Positions 26,402 through 35,490 of a stretch of 64,000 nt of DNA are shown here, in pieces. The stretch's first letter is position 1. Every line of letters starts with the position of its first letter. The notes under the pieces are model-generated. The model was not told the origin of the DNA and searched no databases. It saw only the letters and a list, made by a program, of their open reading frames with translations. Origin of the DNA: Qipengyuania proteolytica (GTDB taxonomy: Bacteria > Pseudomonadota > Alphaproteobacteria > Sphingomonadales > Sphingomonadaceae); NCBI RefSeq assembly GCF_019711565.1, contig NZ_JAIGNN010000001.1, forward strand, positions 1,736,001-1,800,000. Direction: 5' to 3'. The position numbers and the translations under genes are program-made.

Positions 26402-28465
26402 ATGCGCCCCGAAGACCTCAATCCGCTGTTTGCCGAGACGGAAACGCTCGACGGCGTGGGGCCGAAGCTGAAGAAGCCGCTCGAACGGCTCGGCCTCACG
26501 CGGGTGCGCGATCTCGACTACCACCTCCCCGAACGCTTCGTGACGCGGCGGGCGGTCCAGAGCCTCGACGAGGCAGGCGAGGGCGAGCAGATCGTCGTCA
26601 AGCTGGAGGTCATCGAGCACCGCGGCGGGCGTTCGCCGCGCGCGCCCTATCGGGTGCTGGCACAGGACGGCGTGGGCAACGTCCTCGCGCTGACCTACTT
26701 CGGTCGTGCCTCCTATACTGCGAAGAAGCAGCTCCCCGTGGGTGAGACCCGCTGGGTCGCGGGAAAACTGGAGCGGTTCGGGGACATGCTCCAGATCGTT
26801 CATCCCGACCATGTGGTGGAAGAAGGCGGAGAGACACTGCAGCGCCTGTGCGAGCCGGTGTATCGGTTATCGGAGGGGCTGACCCAGCCAAAGGTGGCGG
26901 GCCTGATCGACCAATCGCTAACTCGCACGCCCGAGCTTCCCGAATGGATCGAGCCGCGCCAGGTCGAGAAGGCCGCTTGGCCAGCCTGGCGCGATGCGTT
27001 GGTGCTGGCGCACAAGGGCGAGCACAAGGCCGCGCGCGACCGGCTCGCCTATGACGAACTGCTCGCCAACAGCCTCGCGCTGATGCTGGTGCGCGCGGAC
27101 AATCGCAAGCGCAAGGGGCAGGCCCTGCGCGGCGATGGCAGCTATCGCGGCAAGCTCGACCTGCCGTTCCCGCTGACCGGTGCCCAGAAAAGGTCGATAG
27201 CGGAGATCGAAGGCGACATGGCGCAGGAAGCGCCGATGCTGCGCCTGCTCCAGGGCGACGTCGGTGCGGGCAAGACGGTGGTGGCGCTGGAAGCCATGCT
27301 GATCGCGGTCGAAGCGGGCGCTCAGGCTGCGACGCTTGCACCCACCGAGATCCTAGCGCGCCAGCATTACGAAAGCCTGCGCCGCATGGCTGAGCCGACC
27401 GGAGCCAAGGTCGCGCTGCTGACCGGCCGCGACAAGGGCAGGGCGCGGGAGGGCACTTTGATGGGGCTGCTCGACGGCAGCATCGACATCGTGGTCGGCA
27501 CCCACGCAATTTTCCAGGACAAGGTCGCCTATAGAAATCTCGCGATGGTGGTGATCGACGAACAGCACCGCTTCGGGGTCGGCCAGCGCCTGATGCTGGC
27601 GAGCAAGGGCAAGCGCGCCCCACACGTCCTCGCCATGACCGCAACGCCGATCCCGCGGACGCTGACGTTGGCGCAATATGGCGAGCTCGACGTGAGCAAG
27701 CTCGACGAGCTGCCGCCCGGTCGGCAGGCGATCGATACCGTTGTCATGGGGCAGGACAGGATCGGCGCACTCGTCGACCGGCTCGCCGCGCAAATCGCCG
27801 AGGGGCGGCAGGCCTACTGGGTCTGCCCGATGGTCCGCGAGCTGGACGGGCCCGAAGAAATCGCCGCTGCTGAGGCACGCTATGCGACGCTCAAGGAGCG
27901 GTTCGGAAACGACGTCGTTCTGGTCCACGGCCAGCTCGCGCCAGAGATGAAGGATGCGGCGATGGAGCGGTTCGCCAGCGGCGATGCCAAGCTGCTGGTG
28001 GCCACTACGGTGATCGAAGTTGGGGTCGATGTACCGAATGCGACGCTGATGGTGATCGAACAGGCCGAGCGCTTCGGTTTGGCGCAGTTGCATCAATTGC
28101 GGGGCCGTGTGGGGCGCGGAAGCGAGAAGAGTTTCTGCGTCCTGCTGCATGGGGAGGCGTTGTCCGAAACCGCTCAGGAGCGGCTCAAGCTGATGCGACA
28201 GACGCAGGACGGCTTCCTGCTCGCCGAAGAGGATCTGCGTTTACGCGGCGGGGGCGAGCTGCTCGGCACCCGCCAGTCGGGCGACACGCCGTTCACAATC
28301 GCCACCCTCGAACAGATCACCGAACTCCTGCCCAAGGCCTATGACGATGCCCGCTTGCTGATGGAGCGCGACGGCGGCCTCGAAGGTCCGCGGGGAGAGG
28401 CGGCGCGGATCCTGCTCTATTTGTTCGAACGCGATTATGGAGTGAAAACGCTGCGCGGAGGTTAG
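26402..28465 (+). CDS. recG: ATP-dependent DNA helicase RecG
   Basis: A 687-residue helicase that remodels stalled replication forks and Holliday junctions. The N-terminal wedge begins after a helix-hairpin-like segment (LDGVGPKLKKPLERLGL), and the helicase core carries Walker A (GDVGAGKTVV near 285), the DEQH box (VVIDEQHRFGVGQR near 385), TATPIPRT and the motif VI region QLRGRVGRG. The length is normal. It is divergent from sdhE and converges on the ABC1 kinase gene with only 21 bases between the stops. Confidence 0.95.
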   Translation: MRPEDLNPLFAETETLDGVGPKLKKPLERLGLTRVRDLDYHLPERFVTRRAVQSLDEAGEGEQIVVKLEVIEHRGGRSPRAPYRVLAQDGVGNVLALTYFGRASYTAKKQLPVGETRWVAGKLERFGDMLQIVHPDHVVEEGGETLQRLCEPVYRLSEGLTQPKVAGLIDQSLTRTPELPEWIEPRQVEKAAWPAWRDALVLAHKGEHKAARDRLAYDELLANSLALMLVRADNRKRKGQALRGDGSYRGKLDLPFPLTGAQKRSIAEIEGDMAQEAPMLRLLQGDVGAGKTVVALEAMLIAVEAGAQAATLAPTEILARQHYESLRRMAEPTGAKVALLTGRDKGRAREGTLMGLLDGSIDIVVGTHAIFQDKVAYRNLAMVVIDEQHRFGVGQRLMLASKGKRAPHVLAMTATPIPRTLTLAQYGELDVSKLDELPPGRQAIDTVVMGQDRIGALVDRLAAQIAEGRQAYWVCPMVRELDGPEEIAAAEARYATLKERFGNDVVLVHGQLAPEMKDAAMERFASGDAKLLVATTVIEVGVDVPNATLMVIEQAERFGLAQLHQLRGRVGRGSEKSFCVLLHGEALSETAQERLKLMRQTQDGFLLAEEDLRLRGGGELLGTRQSGDTPFTIATLEQITELLPKAYDDARLLMERDGGLEGPRGEAARILLYLFERDYGVKTLRGG

Positions 28466-28486
28466 GCGCATGCAAAGACGCCTGGC

Positions 28487-29827
28487 TCATTCCGTCCGCG
28501 CAAGCGTATCGGAAACGATCCGGCGAACATCGACCCTGGCCTTGAGCCGCGCGCCGAGCAGCGCCGTCCCGCTGACCTTGCGCTGGACGAACAGCGTTTC
28601 CGCAGGGGGCAGGTGCCAGCTTTCCCGGTCATCGATCAGCGGTGCCACCGTATCGCGGATTTCCGGCACGAAGGCCCGGTCGCCGAAGTCGAAACGGTCT
28701 TCGCTCGCCATTTCGCTCACGATGATGTCGATCACGCGGGCGACCCGTTCGGGATGACGCGCGACAGCCTTGGCATTCAGAAATCCCGCCGCAACCGCTT
28801 CCTCGGTCACCCTCTGGCGATCTTCGTCGAGCCCGGCTTGGAGCAGCCGCCGATAGGATTGCGCGATCTCAGGCGAAACCGGGCGGGCGGCGCCGAAATC
28901 GAGCAGGACGATGCGTTCGTCAGCGGCACGGTAGCGGTAATTGGCGAAATTGGGATCGGTCTGCATAGTACCGAAATCGAACAGCTCGCGTGCGACCAGC
29001 TCGATAAGGTGGGTGAAGACACGGTCGCGGACCTCCTGCGGTTCCTCGGCCAAGCTCTCGATCGGGCGCCCTTCCTCGTAGCTCATCGCCAGCACGCGCT
29101 CGCGGGTCAGTTCGGTGTCCAGTGTCGGCACCACGAAGCGTTCGTCGCCGGCCAGCAGTTCGGCATAGCCCTGCATCATCGCGCCTTCGCGCTGGTAATC
29201 GGCTTCTTCGTGCAGCTGCTGCTTTGCTGCCGAGAGCAGGGGCGCGATTTCGAGCTCTTTAGGCAGCAGTCCCGCAACCTTGAGCAGTGACGCGACGTTA
29301 TCGACATCGGAATCGATGCTCTGCGCGATACCGGGATACTGGACCTTGATCGCGACAAGCCGGCCGTCGCTCGTCAGCGCACGATGCACCTGGCCGATCG
29401 AGGCGGCCGCGATCGGTCGCGGTTCGAACCGGCGGAACTGTCGCCGCCAATCCTTGCCCCATTCGGCGGTGAGCACCTTGTCGAGCTGGCGAGGCGGCAT
29501 GAAGTTCGCCCGGTCGCGCAACCGGGCGAGGATGTCGGCCAGCTCGGGCGGCAGGAAATCGCCAGCGTCCATGGAAATCATCTGGCCCAGCTTCATCGCC
29601 GCGCCGCGCAGATGTGCGAGGCGATCGGCGAGCCGCTTGGCATTCCCGGGTGTAAGGATCAGCTGGTCGATGCTCGGCCGTTCGCCCGCCACCAGCCGCC
29701 GCGCGCCTTCGCTCACCATGCCTCCGGCCACGCCGCCGGCGAGGCGCGTGAATCCGGCGAGGCGCCCGGCCCGTGTCGAAGGTACGGAGCGGTGCCGTTC
29801 GCGCTTGCCGTCGATGTCGTCAGTCAT
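28487..29827 (-). CDS. ABC1/UbiB-family atypical protein kinase
   Basis: A 446-residue member of the ABC1/ADCK/UbiB family. It has the KxGQ helix motif (RGAAMKLGQMISMD), the Ala-rich loop (PIAAASIGQVHRA), the ATP-binding Lys (VAIKVQYPG) and the metal-binding segment (DPNFANYR, IVLLDFGAAR). Family members support ubiquinone biosynthesis or lipid homeostasis through ATPase activity. Ubiquinone genes are not adjacent, so UbiB orthology is unproven. Its start overlaps the tyrosine phosphatase gene by eight bases, implying one operon. Confidence 0.9.
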   Translation of the reverse strand: MTDDIDGKRERHRSVPSTRAGRLAGFTRLAGGVAGGMVSEGARRLVAGERPSIDQLILTPGNAKRLADRLAHLRGAAMKLGQMISMDAGDFLPPELADILARLRDRANFMPPRQLDKVLTAEWGKDWRRQFRRFEPRPIAAASIGQVHRALTSDGRLVAIKVQYPGIAQSIDSDVDNVASLLKVAGLLPKELEIAPLLSAAKQQLHEEADYQREGAMMQGYAELLAGDERFVVPTLDTELTRERVLAMSYEEGRPIESLAEEPQEVRDRVFTHLIELVARELFDFGTMQTDPNFANYRYRAADERIVLLDFGAARPVSPEIAQSYRRLLQAGLDEDRQRVTEEAVAAGFLNAKAVARHPERVARVIDIIVSEMASEDRFDFGDRAFVPEIRDTVAPLIDDRESWHLPPAETLFVQRKVSGTALLGARLKARVDVRRIVSDTLARTE

Positions 29828-30293
29828 TGCGATCGATCAACACCGCAACCAGCGCTTTTGCTCCCGCCTCGACCTCCGACCATGTCTGGCGGAACCCGTC
29901 GGCGCCGCCGTAATAGGGATCGCCCACTTCGCGCCCCTCCTGCCCCGGCACCAGATCGAGCAGCATCGCCACGCGCGCCGTGCCGTCGCCAGGATCGCGG
30001 CGTGCAATGTTGGCCATGTTCGAACGGTCCATGCCGAGGATGAAGTCGAACCGGCGAAAGTCCTCTTCGACCAGCTGGCGGCCGCGATAGTGGTCGATTG
30101 CAATGCCTTGCCGGCGCGCCTCCGCGACGCTGCGCGGATCCGGAGGCTGGCCGACATGATAATCGGCCGTGCCTGCGCTATCGACGTGGACTTCGATCCC
30201 AGCCTCCTCCGCGGCGCGGCGGAACGCTGCTTCGGCAAGAGGGGAGCGGCAAATGTTGCCGAGGCAGACGAACAGGACGCGGGCAGTGGTCAT
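29820..30293 (-). CDS. Low-molecular-weight protein-tyrosine phosphatase
   Basis: A 157-residue cytoplasmic enzyme. The catalytic P-loop C-x5-R is at residues 10-16 (VCLGNICRSPLAEA), and the general-acid loop is DPYYGG near the C-terminus. Members dephosphorylate protein phosphotyrosine, often on tyrosine kinases that control exopolysaccharide; an arsenate-reductase role is the alternative but lacks the extra Cys residues. It precedes the ABC1 kinase gene on the same strand. Confidence 0.93.
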   Translation of the reverse strand: MTTARVLFVCLGNICRSPLAEAAFRRAAEEAGIEVHVDSAGTADYHVGQPPDPRSVAEARRQGIAIDHYRGRQLVEEDFRRFDFILGMDRSNMANIARRDPGDGTARVAMLLDLVPGQEGREVGDPYYGGADGFRQTWSEVEAGAKALVAVLIDRND

Positions 30294-30379
30294 GCGCCAG
30301 ACTTGGGCTCGCGGCGGGCGTGGTGCAAGCCTTGGGCTCTGCAGGGAATCTCCTCGAGGCCGCTAGCGCGGAGCGATCG

Positions 30380-30508
30380 TCACGTTACGCGATCGCCGGC
30401 ATCCGCGACCGATTTCAGATCGTCGCCGAGCCCGCGCACGGTGTTGCACGCTGACAGCGACAATGCTCCGGCAGCGAGCAGCGAGACGAAGGAAAGTTTG
30501 CGAAACAT
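30380..30508 (-). CDS. Entericidin-like small lipoprotein
   Basis: A 42-residue product: MFRKLSFVSLLAAGALSLSAC followed by NTVRGLGDDLKSVADAGDRVT. It has a lipoprotein signal (acylated Cys at residue 21) and the NTxxGxGxDxxxxGD pattern of the entericidin EcnA/EcnB family, small membrane lipoproteins linked to stress and an antidote/toxin pair in E. coli. AAGGGA lies about 11 bases before the ATG. Only one copy is seen, so this is probably the common single-copy alphaproteobacterial form. Confidence 0.85.
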   Translation of the reverse strand: MFRKLSFVSLLAAGALSLSACNTVRGLGDDLKSVADAGDRVT

Positions 30509-30575
30509 GGTTGTCGATCCCTTGGAGTGGTTCCCGCAGGATGCACGCGCATCACTTGATCGACAATGAATGATA

Positions 30576-30652
30576 TGGTCGGGGAGAGAGGATTCGAACC
30601 TCCGGCCCCTGCCTCCCGAAGACAGTGCTCTACCAGGCTGAGCTACTCCCCG
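30576..30652 (-). tRNA. tRNA-Pro (CGG)
   Basis: The minus strand gives acceptor CGGGGAG/CTCCCCG, D arm AGCTCAGCCTGGTAGAGC, anticodon stem CTGTC/GGCAG with loop TTCGGGA (CGG), T arm GGTTCGAATCC, discriminator A and an encoded CCA. Confidence 0.97.
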
Positions 30653-30780
30653 ACCGGATGCTTGCGGGGCGGACCCCGCGAGGCAGAGGCGGCCCTATAG
30701 GTGTGGAATGCCATGCGCGCAAGCGGGCAATTCGGGCAAAATCATCCTAGGTAACGATTCCCTAGCAGAACGAGCCGCCC

Positions 30781-31707
30781 GTGTCCGAATCGCATCCCGA
30801 ACAGCAATATCTCGACCTCATGCGGCGCATCTGGACCGAAGGGGACGAGCGGCGCGATCGAACCGGCGTGGGGACGCGGTCCATCTTCGGTGCGACGCTG
30901 CGATTCGATCTGGCCGGCGGGGCGATGCCGCTGCTCACCACCAAGCGGGTCTACTGGAAAACCGCGACGCGCGAGATGCTGTGGTTCCTCACCGGTGACA
31001 CCAACATCCGTCCGCTGGTGCTGCAAGGCGTGAAAATCTGGAACGAGTGGCCGCACGCCCGCTACGTCAAGGAAACCGGAGAGACCATCGCGCTCGACGA
31101 TTTCGTGCAGCGGATCGCAGACGACGAGGGGTTTGCCGGGCGCTGGGGCGATCTCGGGCCTGTCTATGGCAAGCAATGGGTCGACTGGCCAACGTTTCGC
31201 TATCGCAAGGACGGACTTTACGAGCCGGGCGAGGGCATCAATCAGGTTGCCGAGGTGGTCGAATCGCTGCGCAGCAATCCGGGGAGCAGGCGGCACATCA
31301 TCGAAGGCTGGAACGTCGCCGAGCTCGACCGGATGGCCTTGCCGCCGTGCCACAAGACCTACCAGTTCCACGTTGCGGGCGACCGGCTCAATTGCCTGCT
31401 CTACCAGCGCAGTTGCGATGTCGCGCTGGGGCTGCCGTTCAACCTGTGGTCGGCCGCGCTCCTGGCGCGGATGATGGCGCAGCAGGTCGATCTCGAACCG
31501 GGGGAGCTGGTGTGGATGGGTGGCGACACGCATCTCTATCTCAACCACGAGCATCTCATCGAAGAGCAGCTCGCGCGGGAACCGCAGGGCCAGCCGACGC
31601 TTGCCATCTTGCGGCGTCCGGCGACGATTTTCGACTATCGCATTGAGGATTTCGAGGTTCGGGACTACACGCCGCACGGGCCCATCAAGGCGCCCGTCGC
31701 CGTGTGA
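30781..31707 (+). CDS. thyA: Thymidylate synthase
   Basis: A 308-residue folate-dependent enzyme making dTMP from dUMP. The catalytic Cys190 is in LPPCHKTYQF, and GVGTRSIFG, LWFLTGDTNI, LYQRSCDVALGLPFN and MGGDTHLYLNH are all family blocks. It is longer than the 264-residue E. coli enzyme because of an insertion near residues 90-140, common in ThyA proteins. Translation starts at GTG 30781. It is followed 35 bases later by a clear sigma-70-type promoter for the bkd operon, so thyA is probably its own unit. Confidence 0.96.
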   Translation: MSESHPEQQYLDLMRRIWTEGDERRDRTGVGTRSIFGATLRFDLAGGAMPLLTTKRVYWKTATREMLWFLTGDTNIRPLVLQGVKIWNEWPHARYVKETGETIALDDFVQRIADDEGFAGRWGDLGPVYGKQWVDWPTFRYRKDGLYEPGEGINQVAEVVESLRSNPGSRRHIIEGWNVAELDRMALPPCHKTYQFHVAGDRLNCLLYQRSCDVALGLPFNLWSAALLARMMAQQVDLEPGELVWMGGDTHLYLNHEHLIEEQLAREPQGQPTLAILRRPATIFDYRIEDFEVRDYTPHGPIKAPVAV

Positions 31708-31742
31708 TCCGGCTTGGTGAATTGCCTTAAGCTTGGCATCCC

Positions 31743-31771
31743 TTGACCATTTCGCGCGCGTGAAATAATAT
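31743..31771 (+). promoter_or_regulatory. Sigma-70-like promoter of the bkd operon
   Basis: TTGACC (31743-31748), a 17-base spacer and TAATAT (31766-31771) lie 37 bases ahead of the E1 alpha start. This is the best housekeeping-type promoter match I found in the window. Confidence 0.65.
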
Positions 31772-31808
31772 AACGCCTGCGCGTAAGATTGCGTCTGGGA
31801 GAGAGTTT

Positions 31809-33110
31809 ATGGCCGACAGGCCCGAAAGTGGTGCGGCGCAGGGCGAGAACCGCCCCAAGCTGTCGCTCCACGTACCCGAACCGAAGTTCCGGCCCGGCGA
31901 CACGGTCAACTTCTCGCACCTGCAGATTCCCGAGGTCGGAACCGCGCCGCGCCCCGACGAGACCTGCGATCCGAAGGACATGCACGAACTCGCCTTCGGC
32001 CTGGTCCGCGTGCTCGGCGACGACAATCTGGCGCATGGGGCGTGGGACCCAAAGCTCGATCCCGAGACCCTGCGCAAGATGCTCGGCCACATGGCCATGA
32101 CCCGCGCCTTCGACGAGCGCATGTTTCGCGGCCAGCGGCAGGGCAAGACGAGCTTCTACATGAAGTGCACCGGCGAAGAGGCGACCAGCGTATCTGCCAG
32201 CATGGCGCTGGCGGCGGACGACATGGTCTTCCCGAGCTATCGCCAGCAGGGCATCCTGATCCAGCGCGGCTACCCCATGATCGAGATGATCAACCAGATC
32301 TACTCGAACAAGGGTGACAAGTTGAAGGGCCGCCAGCTGCCGATCATGTATTCGAGCCGCGAGCACAGCTTCTTCACCATCAGCGGCAATCTGGCGACGC
32401 AGACCCCGCAGGCGGTCGGCTGGGCGATGGCGAGCGCGATCAAGGGCGACAGCAGGATCGCTGCGACATGGGTGGGCGAGGGCAGCACCGCCGAGGGCGA
32501 CTTCCATTCCGCCTGCACCTTCGCGACGGTATACAATGCACCGGTTATCCTCAATGTTATCAACAATCAGTGGGCGATCAGCAGCTTCAGCGGTTTTGCC
32601 GGAGCCGAACGCACCACCTTTGCCGCCCGCGCGCTCGGCTATGGCCTCGCCGGCCTGCGGGTCGACGGCAATGATGCGCTCGCCTGCTATGCGGCAGAGC
32701 AATGGGCGGCCAACCGCGCCCGAGCGAATGCCGGTCCGACGCTGATCGAATTCTTCACCTATCGCGCCGAAGGCCATTCCACATCGGACGACCCGACCGG
32801 TTATCGCAGCGCGCAGGAGCGCACCGAATGGCCGCTGGGCGATCCGGTGACACGCCTCAAGGACCATCTCATCGCGCTGGGCGAATGGGACGAGGAGCGG
32901 CAGGAAAAAATGGATCTCGATGCTGCCGAGTTCGTCAAGAAGACGACCAAGGAGGCCGAGGCGAACGGCATCCTCGGTCATGGCCTGCATCACCCGTTCC
33001 GCACCATGTTCGAAGACGTGTTCGAAGAACTGCCCTGGCACCTCAAGGAACAGAGCGAGCAGGCGATCCGCGAACGCGAGACCAAATTCCCGGGAGGGCT
33101 GGACCTGTGA
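31809..33110 (+). CDS. bkdA1: Branched-chain 2-oxoacid dehydrogenase E1 component, alpha subunit
   Basis: A 433-residue thiamine-diphosphate subunit that decarboxylates 2-oxo acids from Val, Leu and Ile. The TPP motif is visible as GEGSTAEGDFHSACTFA ending in VINNQWAISS, and the phosphorylation-loop equivalent as YRAEGHSTSDDPTGYR. The roughly 60-residue N-terminal extension (LHVPEPKFRPGDTVNFSHLQ) is characteristic of BkdA1 rather than pyruvate dehydrogenase. It is first in a tight three-gene operon, with its stop overlapping the E1 beta GTG. Confidence 0.93.
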   Translation: MADRPESGAAQGENRPKLSLHVPEPKFRPGDTVNFSHLQIPEVGTAPRPDETCDPKDMHELAFGLVRVLGDDNLAHGAWDPKLDPETLRKMLGHMAMTRAFDERMFRGQRQGKTSFYMKCTGEEATSVSASMALAADDMVFPSYRQQGILIQRGYPMIEMINQIYSNKGDKLKGRQLPIMYSSREHSFFTISGNLATQTPQAVGWAMASAIKGDSRIAATWVGEGSTAEGDFHSACTFATVYNAPVILNVINNQWAISSFSGFAGAERTTFAARALGYGLAGLRVDGNDALACYAAEQWAANRARANAGPTLIEFFTYRAEGHSTSDDPTGYRSAQERTEWPLGDPVTRLKDHLIALGEWDEERQEKMDLDAAEFVKKTTKEAEANGILGHGLHHPFRTMFEDVFEELPWHLKEQSEQAIRERETKFPGGLDL

Positions 33111-34165
33111 GCACCGCGGTAAAGGACACGCCCGCTGTCGAAGCGGATAGCGAACGCCGCCTGAACATGATCGAAGCGATCAACGATGCGCTGGCCGTGT
33201 CGATGGAACGCGATCCCGATGTCGTCGTGATGGGCGAAGACGTCGGCTATTTCGGCGGCGTGTTTCGGTGCACGGCGGGACTGCAGGAAAAGTTCGGCAA
33301 GACCCGGGTGTTCGATACGCCGATTTCCGAATGCGGCATCATCGCCGTGGCGGTGGGCATGGGTGCTTATGGCTTGCGCCCGGTCCCCGAAATCCAGTTC
33401 GCCGATTACATTTACCCCGGCCTCGACCAGTTGATCAGCGAGGCTGCGCGCCTGCGTTACAGGTCGGCGGGCGAATATATCGCGCCGATGACGGTGCGTT
33501 CGCCCTTTGGCGGCGGCATCTTCGGCGGGCAGACTCACAGCCAGAGCCCGGAGGCGATCTTTACCCATGTGTCGGGCCTGAAGACGGTGATCCCTTCGAC
33601 GCCCTACGATGCCAAGGGGCTGCTGATTTCCGCGATCGAGGACAATGACCCGGTCATCTTCTTCGAACCGAAGCGCATCTACAACGGGCCGTTCTCGGGC
33701 TATTACGACAAGCCCGCGCAGCCCTGGAAGCGGTTCGACGAAAGCGTGGTCCCCGAAGGCCACTACACAATTCCGCTGGGCAAGGCGCGCCGCGTCACGG
33801 AAGGCAACGAACTCACCATCCTCGCCTACGGCACGATGGTCCATGTCGTCGAGGCCGTCTGCCGTGAGAAGGGTGTCGAGGCCGACATTCTCGATTTGCG
33901 CACGCTCGTGCCGCTCGACATCGAAGCAATCGAAGCCTCGGTCGAACGGACGGGCCGCTGCCTGATCGTCCACGAGGCCACCCGCACGAGCGGTTTCGGC
34001 GCGGAACTGTCGGCGCTCGTGACCGAGCGCTGCTTCTACCATCTCGAAGCCCCGGTCGAACGCGTGACCGGCTTCGACACGCCCTATCCGCATAGCCTCG
34101 AGTGGGCCTACTTCCCCGGTCCCGTCCGTATCGGCGAGGCCCTCGACAAGATTCTGAAGGACTGA
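33107..34165 (+). CDS. bkdA2: Branched-chain 2-oxoacid dehydrogenase E1 component, beta subunit
   Basis: A 352-residue partner of E1 alpha. Family blocks MNMIEAINDAL-like start (LNMIEAINDALAVSMERDPD), VMGEDVGYFGGVFR, TPISECGIIAVAVGMGAYGL, QFADYIYPGLDQL and the C-terminal HEATRTSGFGAEL are present. It starts at GTG 33107, overlapping the alpha stop (GTGA); the longer upstream frame is antiparallel reading of the alpha gene. It ends five bases before E2. Confidence 0.93.
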   Translation: MSTAVKDTPAVEADSERRLNMIEAINDALAVSMERDPDVVVMGEDVGYFGGVFRCTAGLQEKFGKTRVFDTPISECGIIAVAVGMGAYGLRPVPEIQFADYIYPGLDQLISEAARLRYRSAGEYIAPMTVRSPFGGGIFGGQTHSQSPEAIFTHVSGLKTVIPSTPYDAKGLLISAIEDNDPVIFFEPKRIYNGPFSGYYDKPAQPWKRFDESVVPEGHYTIPLGKARRVTEGNELTILAYGTMVHVVEAVCREKGVEADILDLRTLVPLDIEAIEASVERTGRCLIVHEATRTSGFGAELSALVTERCFYHLEAPVERVTGFDTPYPHSLEWAYFPGPVRIGEALDKILKD

Positions 34166-34170
34166 TCCCG

Positions 34171-35472
34171 ATGGCGAAATTCACCTTCAAAATGCCCGAT
34201 ATCGGCGAAGGCATCGCCGAGGCCGAGATCGTGCAGTGGCACAAGAAAGTGGGCGACACGGTCAACGAAGACGAGGAATTCGTCGACATGATGACCGACA
34301 AGGCGACCGTGCCGATGGAAAGCCCCGTCACGGGCAAGATCCTCGAAATCGCCGGCGGCGAGGGCGAGATGGTCTCGATCGGGTCGATGCTGGTCGTGAT
34401 CGAGGTCGAGGGCGAAGTGCACGAAGACGTTGCCGACGAAAACGAAGCTGTCAGCGACGCGGCTCCGGCGCCGAAGGCTGAGGTGGTCGAGGAGCGGATC
34501 GAAGTCGAGACGTCCGACACCAGCGATGCGGACGACGCTCTCGCAGCGGATCCCGAGCCCGCGCCGCTGCCCGCGCCGACGCCAGCGCCCGAACCTAAGC
34601 CGCACGCCAAGGTGCTGGCCACTCCGGCCGTGCGCAAGCGCGCGAAGGACCTCGGCATCGACCTTGCGCAGGTGAAGCCGGCCGAGGATGGCCGCATCCG
34701 CCACGGCGATCTCGACGCTTTTCTGTCCTACACCGGGGGCTATGGCGCCGCGGCAAAGACCCGCGGCGACGAGGAAATCAAGGTCATCGGCATGCGCCGC
34801 CGGATCGCCGAGAACATGGCGGCATCCAAGCGCAACATCCCGCACTTCTCCTATGTCGAGGAGTGCGACGTCACTGCGCTGGAAGATCTGCGGGCGCAGC
34901 TCAACGCCAATCGCGGCGACAAGCCGAAGCTGACCATCCTGCCGCTGCTGATCACCGCGATCTGCAAGACTCTGCCCGATTTCCCGATGATCAACGCCCG
35001 CTACGACGACGAGGCGGGTGTGGTGACGCGCTACGGTTCGGTCAACATGGGCATGGCGGCGCAGACCGATGCCGGATTGATGGTCCCGGTGATCAAGGAT
35101 GCGCAGGCGAAGAACCTGTGGCAGCTGGCGAACGAGATCACGCGGCTCGCGGAGGCGGCTCGCACCGGCAAGGCGAAGAGCGAGGAGATGCAGGGCGGCA
35201 CCCTGACCGTGACGTCGCTCGGTCCGCTTGGCGGAGTGGCGACGACCCCGGTTATCAATCGCCCCGAAGTGGCGATCATCGGCCCCAACCGGATCATCGA
35301 GCGGCCTATGTACGTCACGGGTTCCGATGGCCAGGAGCGGATCGAGAAGCGCAAACTGATGAACATTTCGATTAGCTGCGATCATCGCGTGGTCGATGGC
35401 TGGGATGCGGCAAGCTTCATCCAGGCACTTAGGAAGCTGCTCGAGAGCCCGGCGCTGATCCTGGTCTCGTGA
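34171..35472 (+). CDS. bkdB: Branched-chain 2-oxoacid dehydrogenase E2 (dihydrolipoamide acyltransferase)
   Basis: A 433-residue E2 core protein. One lipoyl domain (about 1-80, lipoylated Lys in MMTDKATVPMES), an acidic Ala/Pro linker, a peripheral-subunit-binding domain (ATPAVRKRAKDLGIDLAQV) and the catalytic domain with the acyltransferase motif DHRVVDGWDAA near the C-terminus. Together with E1 it feeds branched-chain acyl-CoA to catabolism or fatty-acid priming. No E3 (lipoamide dehydrogenase) gene follows, so it must be supplied from elsewhere. Confidence 0.93.
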   Translation: MAKFTFKMPDIGEGIAEAEIVQWHKKVGDTVNEDEEFVDMMTDKATVPMESPVTGKILEIAGGEGEMVSIGSMLVVIEVEGEVHEDVADENEAVSDAAPAPKAEVVEERIEVETSDTSDADDALAADPEPAPLPAPTPAPEPKPHAKVLATPAVRKRAKDLGIDLAQVKPAEDGRIRHGDLDAFLSYTGGYGAAAKTRGDEEIKVIGMRRRIAENMAASKRNIPHFSYVEECDVTALEDLRAQLNANRGDKPKLTILPLLITAICKTLPDFPMINARYDDEAGVVTRYGSVNMGMAAQTDAGLMVPVIKDAQAKNLWQLANEITRLAEAARTGKAKSEEMQGGTLTVTSLGPLGGVATTPVINRPEVAIIGPNRIIERPMYVTGSDGQERIEKRKLMNISISCDHRVVDGWDAASFIQALRKLLESPALILVS

Positions 35473-35490
35473 TGTGGTAGCCTGTCCTGC

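Noticed and set aside
31665..33041. 458-residue minus-strand frame opposite bkdA1 and the end of thyA
   Set aside because: Antisense to E1 alpha with conserved motifs; no coding features of its own.
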